Assembly (NCBI GenBank): GCA_964596065.1
Contig: CAZQSM010000049.1
Coordinates: 1-17,705 of the forward strand
Origin: SZUA-254 sp964596065
GTDB lineage: Bacteria; Bacteroidota; Ignavibacteria; UBA10030; SZUA-254
DNA: 17,705 bases
Direction of reading: 5' to 3'
This document shows positions 6,632-14,546 of this stretch, in pieces. Numbering within the stretch: position 1 is the first letter of the stretch; each line of letters starts with the position of its first letter. Made by a program: the position numbers and the translations under genes. Below the pieces are notes generated by a model. It saw nothing but the letters and a program-made list of their open reading frames with translations, was not told the origin of the DNA and did no database searches.

Positions 6632-8644
6632 ATGGCTAAAGAGAGGTATGAGAAGGGGCCCATCGGCGGCTCTGTAGAGGGTGGTCTGGCGGCAGCCCAT
6701 CGCGTCTTACTGTTTTACTCACTGGGAGTTTTGATCCTTTACGCCTACGCAGCCTTCTATCCCTCCCATTATAATTGGGGATTTCATTATTTCGCTTTTT
6801 TGCCGCCCGGCCTTACCGCCGGCCTCCTGCTTGGTGCGATGACGATGTTCATCCCGCAGGTAAGAATGGCGGTTCTCTCCGCATCCTCCCGACTGGTGAC
6901 CGCGGCAAAAAATATTATGCCAATGCATCTGCTGGGATTGCTGCTCGCAGGCTGGGTTGGACTGATGCTCGCATTCCCCGATCAACTCCACATGCTGGGT
7001 GACAGCGGGGTGATCCTCCGGTTCACTCCCGACCGCCCCTCGATTGAGAATCTCAATGCCAATTTCAGGAATCAGCCGCTGACGTACGAGTTGCTCCGGC
7101 TGGTTCAATGGGTCATTGGAATGGGGGATGTGGTCAAGCCGATCTTTCTGTACCGGGTAGTCGATCTGGGCTCAGGCGCGATCTACCTGATCCTGATTTT
7201 CTACTTCATCCGAAAGCTCGGCATCTCTCCGCTGGAATCGATGTTCATCGGGACGCTCTTCGTCTTCCGTGTCGAGAATCTGTTTTTTTTCGGCTACGTG
7301 GAAAATTATCACTTTTTCTACGTCACGCTGACGGCATTTCTTCTCGCGGGCTGGCTGGCATGCGAACAACGCCTGCCGCTGTGGATGCCGATATCACTGG
7401 CCGCCCTCATTCCCTGCTTCCACTACGTCGGCATCGTCTTCCTTCCCGCCGCCCTCCTCCTCGTTCTCCCGTATTGGAGGACGCATCGCCGTCTGTGGAT
7501 CGCGGGGATGGCCGGTTTCGGGATACTCCTGTCAGGGGTGGTGCTGTTCACGGGAACTCCTGAAACCCTCATCCAGCGATTTTCCGATGCGCTCAGATAC
7601 GACCTGCTTCCGATCACGACTCCCACCAACGGAATACCCTACGGATTATTTTCGTCCGAACACCTCGTCGATTGGACAAACGCCATGCTGCACAGCATGC
7701 CGTTTGGATTGATCAGCATCATCGTCGGGATGATCCTCGTGCCCCGGAAGGAATATGAGGGGAGTCCGGTGTTTGTCTTTCTCGCGACAGCCTCGGTGCT
7801 CGGCCTCGGGGCATCGTTGGTCCTTTCCCCCGGCCTCGGGATGGCGAGGGATTGGGACATGTTCTCAATTTTTTTCACTCCGCTCCATTTCCTCCGGATG
7901 TACATCCTCATCCTGGTGCTGAGGAGGAGATTGATTCGACAGGCGGTGCTCCTCATACTGATTGTATCGACCGTCCGCTGGATCGGGTGGATCGGCGTCA
8001 ACAGCGTCGAGGAGAGGGCGATCGCGCGGGCCGAGATTCTCACCGCTCCCGAGCTCAGCGGGACCTTCTCCAGGACATATTACGAACATCTCGCGCTGTT
8101 ATTTTACAAAAAGCACGACTACGGGAAGGCCCGGAAGTGGTATGAGAAGTACCTGGCGATTGACAGTACCCACCCACGGATACTGGCGAACCTGTCGGAC
8201 TGTTACCGTGAATTGGGGGACAATGACAATCTCTTCAGGCTGCTTGAACTTTCCGTGCGGGCGAAGTCCAAGGATGCAAGGGTCTATTCAAATCTGGCCG
8301 TCGAATACATGGCGAGAGGTGATTCAGACCGGGCGCTCTCCCACCTGGAGCGGGCCCTCCGCCTGGACCCCGGCCTCGCCGTTGCCCACGCCAATTCCTT
8401 TTTACTCCAGTTCCATTTCCGGAATTACCGTAAAGCCATCGATCACGCCCGGCGTGCCCTTCAACTCGGGTTGCAGGACCCCCAATTGTATAAGGGAATT
8501 GCCTACGCCTACTATCACTTGAATGATGACCGGGCGGCCCTCGACTCCTTCCGGGCATATCTGGCATCCACCCCACCGGACAATAACATCAGGACGATGG
8601 TCCGGAAGCTTGAACGTCGACTCGGGGTACCTCCTTCCCTGTAG
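6632..8644 (+). CDS. Multi-spanning membrane protein with C-terminal TPR domain (GT-C-like)
   Basis: A protein of 670 residues. Residues about 25-455 contain roughly 10-12 hydrophobic helices, with a conserved-looking loop LHMLGDSGVILRF around residue 125 between early helices, where GT-C glycosyltransferases keep acidic catalytic residues. Residues about 484-660 are helical repeats with TPR character (YYEHLALLFYKKHDYGKARK, YSNLAVEYMARGDSDRALSH, KGIAYAYYHLNDDRAALDS). A GT-C-like membrane part plus TPRs recalls TMTC-type O-mannosyltransferases and related bacterial proteins, so a lipid-linked-sugar transferase in the inner membrane is possible but unproven. ATG 6632 is the first start in frame; no Shine-Dalgarno is visible. 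Base composition is lower in GC than its neighbours and codon third positions are more mixed, which may reflect transfer or its hydrophobic content. Confidence 0.78.
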   Translation: MAKERYEKGPIGGSVEGGLAAAHRVLLFYSLGVLILYAYAAFYPSHYNWGFHYFAFLPPGLTAGLLLGAMTMFIPQVRMAVLSASSRLVTAAKNIMPMHLLGLLLAGWVGLMLAFPDQLHMLGDSGVILRFTPDRPSIENLNANFRNQPLTYELLRLVQWVIGMGDVVKPIFLYRVVDLGSGAIYLILIFYFIRKLGISPLESMFIGTLFVFRVENLFFFGYVENYHFFYVTLTAFLLAGWLACEQRLPLWMPISLAALIPCFHYVGIVFLPAALLLVLPYWRTHRRLWIAGMAGFGILLSGVVLFTGTPETLIQRFSDALRYDLLPITTPTNGIPYGLFSSEHLVDWTNAMLHSMPFGLISIIVGMILVPRKEYEGSPVFVFLATASVLGLGASLVLSPGLGMARDWDMFSIFFTPLHFLRMYILILVLRRRLIRQAVLLILIVSTVRWIGWIGVNSVEERAIARAEILTAPELSGTFSRTYYEHLALLFYKKHDYGKARKWYEKYLAIDSTHPRILANLSDCYRELGDNDNLFRLLELSVRAKSKDARVYSNLAVEYMARGDSDRALSHLERALRLDPGLAVAHANSFLLQFHFRNYRKAIDHARRALQLGLQDPQLYKGIAYAYYHLNDDRAALDSFRAYLASTPPDNNIRTMVRKLERRLGVPPSL

Positions 8645-8739
8645 GTCGTTACGTGGTAATTCCCCGAACGCCTCCCCGGGGGGCATGAACCACCCGCGGA
8701 TCGAATCAGATGTGTCCAACCGACACCCGGGGTTCCTCA

Positions 8740-8760
8740 TTCATCCTCTCCCAGGATGAA
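8740..8760 (+). terminator. Perfect 8-bp hairpin downstream of the TPR gene
   Basis: TTCATCCT (8740-8747) pairs fully with AGGATGAA (8753-8760) around the loop CTCCC. It lies 96 nt after the TPR gene stop and just after a 5-bp GTGTC/GACAC hairpin (8712-8726). No U tract follows on either strand, so it may be a 3'-end stabiliser or a U-less terminator. The only ATG of the neighbouring small open frame lies inside the 3' arm. Confidence 0.4.
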
Positions 8761-8912
8761 AACCACTCTCGGATGAACGGTCCGGTATCCTGCTCGTCCT
8801 TGGCGCGGCAGGTGTATTCGTCCCCTATATGATCCTTACGATGAGCCTAAAATACCCGGACGCTGATCCGACATCGACGAATCGAGATGGGGGTGTTCCG
8901 CACAATGAATGA
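8756..8912 (+). pseudogene. Possible frameshifted relic of a small single-span membrane protein
   Basis: The frame from 8760 to TGA 8910-8912 encodes 50 residues with a clear hydrophobic helix (ILLVLGAAGVFVPYMILTM) and a polar tail (KYPDADPTS and on). It lacks a start codon before the helix. ATG 8756 lies one frame off, giving MKTTL and then a stop; adding one base near 8768 would join it to LSDERSG and the helix. This looks like a small membrane protein gene with a one-base deletion or sequencing error, or a decayed fragment. There is no Shine-Dalgarno and no family match that I recognise. Confidence 0.3.
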
Positions 8913-9105
8913 CATTTCTTCCGGGGAATCGCAGCCACCCTTGCATGGAGCGGGGAATCTTCTTAAATTATCACGCTTTGGCAGTCCGCTATCCCTGTTC
9001 ATGACGGTCCTTTACCCTGCTTCAGTCGGGTGCAAGGTCTATCCGAACGACAGGGGGAAGTAAGTACCCGACAATCGCCAGACGCTGAAAACGGCAAAAA
9101 ACCAC

Positions 9106-9179
9106 GCGCCAGTAGCTCAACTGGATAGAGCATCAGCCTACGGAGCTGAGGGTTAGGGGTTCGACTCCCTTCTGGCGCA
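9106..9179 (+). tRNA. tRNA-Arg (anticodon ACG)
   Basis: A complete 74-nt cloverleaf. The acceptor stem is GCGCCAG (9106-9112) with CTGGCGC (9172-9178) and discriminator A 9179. The D stem is GCTC/GAGC (9115-9118/9128-9131). The anticodon stem is TCAGC/GCTGA with loop CTACGGA (9138-9144), giving anticodon ACG at 9140-9142. The variable region has 5 nt, and the T arm has the TTCGACT loop (9160-9166) and one G-U pair. The 3' CCA is not encoded. ACG is normally edited to ICG, reading CGU, CGC and CGA. Confidence 0.96.
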
Positions 9180-9198
9180 CTCTACAAGTGGGGACACC

Positions 9199-9573
9199 AT
9201 GCGAAACGGCAAGAAACACCGGTTATTGATCGTGGACGACGAGCGCGACCTCCGGGAGCTGCTGAGCCAAATCCTGGGATCGGAGGGCTACGAAACCGTG
9301 ACGGCGTCGGACGGCGACGAGGCGATCAGCATACTCGGGAAGGAATCGTTCGACGCGGCGTTGCTCGACATCCTGATGCCCACCATCAACGGGTTCGACG
9401 TCCTCGACCATATCACCCGCAACCACCCCGGGACCCGGTCGATCATGATCACCGGAAACACCAACCTTGAGTCGGCGATCGCGGCGAAAAAGCAGGGTGC
9501 GGTCGAATACATCAGCAAACCGTACAAGCTCGAAACCATCCTCTCGACGCTCGAGCGCGTGCTGCCCCGGTAG
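9199..9573 (+). CDS. Stand-alone CheY-like response-regulator receiver
   Basis: A protein of 124 residues consisting of one receiver domain and no output domain. All catalytic positions are present: acidic pair Asp13/Asp14 (IVDDE), phosphoacceptor Asp57 (ALLDILMP), Thr85 (MITG) and Lys107 (ISKPY). Such proteins act by protein-protein contact, as CheY or Spo0F do, or serve as phosphorelay partners. The kinase is not in this window. GTGGGG at 9186-9191 ends 7 nt before ATG 9199 and may serve as ribosome site. The gene starts only 19 nt after tRNA-Arg, so both may share one transcript, with tRNA processing freeing the mRNA. It converges with the HD-domain gene 20 nt downstream, without a visible terminator. 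Confidence 0.93.
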   Translation: MRNGKKHRLLIVDDERDLRELLSQILGSEGYETVTASDGDEAISILGKESFDAALLDILMPTINGFDVLDHITRNHPGTRSIMITGNTNLESAIAAKKQGAVEYISKPYKLETILSTLERVLPR

Positions 9574-9593
9574 GCCGGCCCCCCGGAGCGGAT

Positions 9594-10199
9594 TCACCCG
9601 ACGGCCTCCAGTTTTTTCCTCAGCTTCGCGACGTTTTCCGCGAGGCCACCGGCCAGTTTTTCCCGGCAATAGTCCGTGTGATACGACTGCGCCTCCAGGA
9701 ACCGGATGCTCCGCTCGATCCACTCCCGCTCCCCGATGGTCCTTCCCTCCCGCCGCTCGATTTCCGATTTCAATAAATCATTCTTCGGGAAGAATTCCTT
9801 CCGGCCGACGTAGAGCATGTCCGCGTCGCAGATCACCCGTTCGAGGAGATTGTCGGGCCGCTGCGGGACGACCGTGGCCATGATGCACTCCCTGACCGAT
9901 TGGATTTTTTCGGCGGGATATCCTCTGCCGGCAAGAAAGGCCTCCGCGATCGCGGCGCTCAGGGCCTCGTGCCCCTCCGCCGCCTGCGTATAACCGGTAT
10001 CGTGGAACCAGGCCGCGAGCACGACGATCTCGGTCCCGGCCGCATCCAGGCCGCTGGCCTCGCCGATCTCGATGCTCGCCCCGGCGGTTTCCCTCGTGTG
10101 CCGGATGTCGTGGTATGAGACCCAGGGCTGGAGACGTTCGGCGAGGAGGCGGTGGACATACGCGCTCGCTTCGGCGACGATATGGGGGTGAGCGGTCAT
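9594..10199 (-). CDS. HD-domain metal-dependent phosphohydrolase
   Basis: A protein of 201 residues with an HD fold: first His34 in YHDIRHTRE, the HD pair His66-Asp67 in AAWFHDTGY, and Asp125/Asp127 in VICDADML, spaced as in metal-binding HD phosphohydrolases. Family members hydrolyse nucleotides or cyclic dinucleotides and related phosphoesters; the substrate cannot be told from sequence. The C-terminal third is helical and charged. The start at 10199 gives a compact N-terminus. The 20-odd nt before it are A/T-rich (TTATTATTTTATTGG on the minus strand) and lack a Shine-Dalgarno, so the promoter may lie very close and the leader may be short. A strong terminator just upstream (10259-10304) isolates it from the 41-aa gene, so it is probably monocistronic. 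Confidence 0.88.
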   Translation of the reverse strand: MTAHPHIVAEASAYVHRLLAERLQPWVSYHDIRHTRETAGASIEIGEASGLDAAGTEIVVLAAWFHDTGYTQAAEGHEALSAAIAEAFLAGRGYPAEKIQSVRECIMATVVPQRPDNLLERVICDADMLYVGRKEFFPKNDLLKSEIERREGRTIGEREWIERSIRFLEAQSYHTDYCREKLAGGLAENVAKLRKKLEAVG

Positions 10200-10258
10200 T
10201 TGACCAATAAAATAATAAAATCCCCGATAGGCGCCACCCGGCTGTGTCCTGCGGCATC

Positions 10259-10304
10259 AAAAGAAACGCGGGGCGGGTTCCCCGACGGAACCTTCGCCCC
10301 GCGT
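10259..10304 (-). terminator. Strong Rho-independent terminator of the 41-aa membrane protein gene
   Basis: The arm at 10266-10281 (ACGCGGGGCGGGTTCC) pairs with 10287-10304 (GGAACC, a bulged TT, then CGCCCCGCGT): 16 base pairs around the loop CCGAC. On the minus strand the stem is followed by TTCTTTT (10265-10259). It starts 21 nt past the stop codon at 10325. Confidence 0.9.
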
Positions 10305-10324
10305 CGTTCAATCCCGGGAGCGTC

Positions 10325-10450
10325 TTATTCCAGAATCATCTTCATGATGACGATCAAGATCGTCGTTCCGACGACGAACGCGCCGAGACGCAGCAGGACC
10401 TGTTTGCCAGTTTGCACCTGGACGGGTTTTGTGACCGGGGGTTGTTTCAT
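10325..10450 (-). CDS. 41-aa single-span membrane protein
   Basis: A short gene of 41 codons plus TAA. The N-terminal half is polar and basic (MKQPPVTKPVQVQTGKQ), followed by LLRLGAFVVGTTILIVIMK, one hydrophobic helix, ending in MILE. Support is unusually good for its size: a Shine-Dalgarno AAGGAG at 10463-10458 lies 7 nt before ATG, and a strong intrinsic terminator begins 21 nt past the stop. The positive-inside rule predicts the N-terminus in the cytoplasm. The function is unknown. Its position in the cluster behind cydAB and the 118-aa protein could suggest a small accessory subunit like those of cytochrome bd (CydX), but no sequence similarity to CydX is visible and a terminator lies between it and cydB. 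Confidence 0.82.
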   Translation of the reverse strand: MKQPPVTKPVQVQTGKQVLLRLGAFVVGTTILIVIMKMILE

Positions 10451-10488
10451 CTCCAGACTCCTTTTCAAAATGATGCACGGTTGACCGG

Positions 10489-10520
10489 GCGGGATGACGG
10501 TGACCGTCCTCTGATCCCGC
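10489..10520 (-). terminator. Hairpin between the 118-aa gene and the 41-aa gene
   Basis: GCGGGAT (10489-10495) is a perfect inverted repeat of ATCCCGC (10514-10520), and GAC/GTC (10496-10498/10506-10508) can extend it inside. It begins 30 nt after the stop of the 118-aa gene on the minus strand. No U tract follows, so it may be a weak terminator, an mRNA 3' stabiliser or a regulator of the 41-aa gene. Confidence 0.4.
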
Positions 10521-10549
10521 GCGGAATGCGACAGGAGGCGTTGGAGACG

Positions 10550-10906
10550 TTACAGCCGGGAGGTGGTGGTTTGGGTGTAGACCAGATGGGAGGTGAGCCG
10601 GACGTCGTCGCGCACCGGCAAGACGATGGTGCCGAAGACGTCGGGGCCCTGTTCGAGGACGAACACGGGGAGCGTGATCTGAACGCGCTGGCTTTGTTTT
10701 TCGCCGGGACGCTCGGGGCGATCGTTGAGGGCCGGCAGGCTGACCCATTGGCCGCCCCCGGCGATCCGGGATTCGGCCTGCCACAACCGGGTGTCGGGCG
10801 GCGCCATCCGTGGGATGATGACGGAAACGGCCAGCGAAAACACCACCAGGACGGCCGCGGCGGTCCTGACGGATGAGAGCAATGTTTCCCTTCGGAGGCG
10901 TTTCAT
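10550..10906 (-). CDS. 118-aa signal-anchored protein of unknown function
   Basis: A protein of 118 residues starting MKRLRRETLLSS, a basic N-terminus, followed by one hydrophobic segment at about 13-32 (VRTAAAVLVVFSLAVSVII). The remainder is a polar, beta-rich segment (VQITLPVFVLEQGPDVFGTIVLPVRDDVRLTSHL) likely to lie in the periplasm. No family is recognised. The start at 10906 is preferred because the signal anchor begins there; the frame is open to 11083 only as a shadow of cydB. There is no Shine-Dalgarno. On the minus strand TATATTTC (10922-10915), directly upstream, is one base off the Bacteroidota -7 consensus TAnnTTTG and follows the cydB terminator, so a separate promoter is possible but weakly supported. 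Confidence 0.68.
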   Translation of the reverse strand: MKRLRRETLLSSVRTAAAVLVVFSLAVSVIIPRMAPPDTRLWQAESRIAGGGQWVSLPALNDRPERPGEKQSQRVQITLPVFVLEQGPDVFGTIVLPVRDDVRLTSHLVYTQTTTSRL

Positions 10907-10940
10907 GGATGGATGAAATATACGAAGATTTCCCCGTATG

Positions 10941-10984
10941 AAAAAAGCGCCGGCGCGGGCGACGTGAGCGTCAATGCGCCGGCG
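10941..10984 (-). terminator. Rho-independent terminator of cydAB
   Basis: On the minus strand CGCCGGCGC (10984-10976) pairs with GCGCCGGCG (10956-10948), a 9-bp stem, and six T residues follow (10946-10941) after one C. Both arms are themselves palindromic, so each could also fold alone. The 5' arm overlaps the last codons of cydB, whose TGA is at 10973-10971. Confidence 0.75.
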
Positions 10985-12013
10985 GGGCCCCTTCCACCAC
11001 CTTTCCCCTGAATTTGAAGAACAGGTAGGTGAATGCGGCGGTGACGATCGCGATACCGACGCTCCACCACACCACCCCGACACCGAGGCCGTACGATCCC
11101 GTCGCGGTGTTGTACACGGTCAGACTGTGGGACGGGTCCGTCGACGCCGGCAGGACATCGGGAAAGAGGCCGAACGCGGTGCTCGCCATCATACCGAGGA
11201 TGAAACAGGAGGAGGAGAGGAAGGCGAGCGTGTCGCTCTTCCTCCTGTTGAAGATCATCATGCCGGCCAACCCCGCGGCGCCCGCGAGCGGGAAGACGTA
11301 TCCCCACGGGTGATCGGCGTAGTTCGTCCAGACCCCCGGGCGGATGGAACTCACGGCGACGAGCGACAGCGCGGAAAAGACCGCCACGGCCCACCACGCG
11401 ATCCCGGCGATCCTCCTGGCGCGTTCCCCCACCGGTCCGGCCGTTTTCATCGCGAGGTAGTTCGCCCCGTGCGAAGTGAGGGTGGAGCATCCCACGAGCC
11501 CCATCAGCACCGTGAACCAGTCGAGGATCCCGGCTTCGGGCTGCACGGTGAACGAGGTCCAGAGCGGTTCGAAGAAATAGCCGTCGGCGTTGAGCGGGAC
11601 GCCCCGGACCACGTTGCCGAGCGCCGCGCCATAGAACACCGACAGCAGGATGCTGCCGAGGGCGAACGACCCGTCCCAGAACGTCAACCAGACCGGGTGC
11701 GTGAGATGATGGCGCATCTCGATGCCGAGCCCCCGCAGCATCAGGAGCCAGAGCACGATCATCAGCGGCAGGTAGAATCCGCTGAAGCTCGACGCGTAGA
11801 GGAGCGGGAACGCGAAGTAGAGCGTCCCCCCCGCCGCCAGTATCCACACCTCGTTCCCGTCCCAGACCGGTCCGATCGCCCTGTGGATCGTCGCGCGTTC
11901 GGCGTCCGTCCGACCGATGATCAGGTAGACGATGCCCGCGCCCAGGTCGAACCCGTCGAGCACGACGTACATCGCGAGCATGTAGGCGACGACGCAGAAC
12001 CAGAAGACTTCCA

Positions 12014-12017
<4 letters not shown>
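10971..12017 (-). CDS. cydB: Cytochrome bd ubiquinol oxidase subunit II
   Basis: A protein of 348 residues with about eight or nine membrane helices and the classic subunit II signatures: LDGFDLGAGI near residue 20, GPVWDGNEVWILAAGG near 50, RGLGIEMR near 95, and GAALGNVVRGVPL near 132. With CydA it forms the high-affinity terminal quinol oxidase of the inner membrane, used at low oxygen and for resistance to respiratory inhibitors. The start ATG 12017 overlaps the CydA stop in an ATGA, so the two are translationally coupled. A hairpin with a T tract ends the operon at its stop codon. No cydX-like ORF is seen directly after it. The cydDC assembly exporter is not in this window; the nearby ABC genes are of another type. 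Confidence 0.96.
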
Positions 12018-13369
<1,352 letters not shown>

Positions 13370-13518
13370 CGGGGAATTCGATCTGTTGGCTCCCGGAATG
13401 TAAGACATGCTCCGGAGGGATGCAAAGATGTACATGCGGCGGCCCCGGGACGGCGCGCGGGGGCACGATCCCGGACCGCGGATGAATCATACCGCCGCGC
13501 CGGCCGTATACGACACGC

Positions 13519-14546
13519 ATGAACCTCACTATCGAACAAATCGGCAAACGGTACCGCGGCGAGGTCTGGGGGTTGCGCGATTTTTCGCTCGACATCGGGC
13601 CCGGGGTCCTGGGGCTGCTCGGGCCGAACGGCGCCGGCAAGTCGACGCTGATGCNNNNNNNNNNNNNNNNNNNNNNNNNNNNNNNNNNNNNNNNNNNNNN
13701 NNNNNNNNNNNNNNNNNNNNNNNNNNNNNNNNNNNNNNNNNNNNNNNNNNNNNNCCCGGGGTCCTGGGGCTGCTCGGGCCGAACGGCGCCGGCAAGTCGA
13801 CGCTGATGCGCATCCTGGCCACGATCACGCGTCCGACCGGGGGGCGCGTCCTCTGGAACGGCACGGACATCGCCGCGTCCCCCGATTCGGTCCGCACGGT
13901 CCTCGGGTACCTCCCGCAGGATTTCGGCGTCTACCCCAACCTCGACGCCGTGGAATTCCTCGGCTACCTTGCCGCCGCCAAGGGGCTCGACGGCGCGACG
14001 GCCCGCAGGCGGATCGACGAGTTGCTCCAGCTCGTCAACCTCACGGAAGTCCGGGACCGCCCGATCGGGAAGTTTTCGGGTGGGATGAAGCAGCGCGTGG
14101 GGATCGCGCAGGCGCTGCTGAACGACCCGCGCCTGCTCATCGTGGACGAGCCGACCGGCGGGCTCGACCCGGAGGAACGGGTCCGGTTCCGCAATCTCCT
14201 CTCCGACCTCTCGGGCGAACGGATCGTCATCCTCTCGACGCACATCGTATCGGACGTGGAGGCGGTCGCCACCGACATCGCGATCATCCGCGGCGGACGG
14301 CTGGTGGCCCGCGACACGCCCGAGGCGCTGCTGAGGACGGTCGATGGGAGCGTCTGGGAGTGGACCATTCCCGGCGGGGAGCTCGCGGCGGTGAAACAGG
14401 CGCACCTCGTGAGCGGTACGATGCGCAGGAGCGACGGCGTGAGGGCGCGGGTGATATCCCGCGAACGCCCTCACCCGTCTGCGCAGGCAGCCCCGCCGAC
14501 GCTCGAAGACGCGTACCTGTTTTCGATCAACGGGACGCCGGGATGA
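13519..14546 (+). CDS. ABC transporter ATP-binding protein (interrupted by an artefactual assembly gap)
   Basis: As given, the frame is broken by 100 Ns at 13655-13754. The 55 nt before the gap are identical to the 55 nt after it. Removing the Ns and one copy (155 nt) leaves an uninterrupted frame of 290 residues from ATG 13519 to TGA 14546. The restored protein has Walker A GPNGAGKST at 35-43, Q-loop Gln82 (YLPQDFG), signature FSGGMKQR at 134-141, Walker B LLIVDEPTGG at 154-163 and H-loop His190 (STHIVSD). It is the nucleotide-binding subunit of an ABC-2 type exporter. Its stop overlaps the permease start (ATGA), so the two genes form one operon. The C-terminal 90 residues are a regulatory-type extension common in this group. 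No Shine-Dalgarno is obvious before 13519. Confidence 0.92.
13600..13809 (+). repeat. Identical 55-bp sequences flanking the gap (unmerged contig overlap)
   Basis: Bases 13600-13654 and 13755-13809 are identical over all 55 positions, from CCCGGGGTCC to GCTGATGC, and encode the Walker A region. They abut the N run exactly on both sides, as expected when two overlapping contig ends were scaffolded without being merged. Confidence 0.95.
13655..13754. other. Run of 100 Ns (scaffold gap of arbitrary size)
   Basis: Exactly 100 Ns, a conventional placeholder length. Flanking sequence shows that the true gap is negative, with contigs overlapping by about 55 nt. Confidence 0.98.

Larger units (their letters stand above)
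8645..9105. other. Non-coding stretch between the TPR gene and tRNA-Arg
   Basis: These 461 nt hold no complete gene. Hairpins follow the TPR gene: a GTGTC/GACAC stem at 8712-8726, then a perfect 8-bp stem at 8740-8760. A 50-codon open stretch resembling the end of a small membrane protein lies at 8760-8912. Further right, GTCGGGT (9025-9031) is a perfect inverted repeat of ACCCGAC (9066-9072). A promoter for the tRNA must lie here, but I see only a weak candidate (TTGCAT at 8941-8946, 17 nt, TAAATT at 8964-8969). Confidence 0.55.

Noticed and set aside
6154..9179. Integrated element using tRNA-Arg as attachment site
   Set aside because: I found no integrase and no second copy of the tRNA 3' end in the window; only composition hints at transfer.
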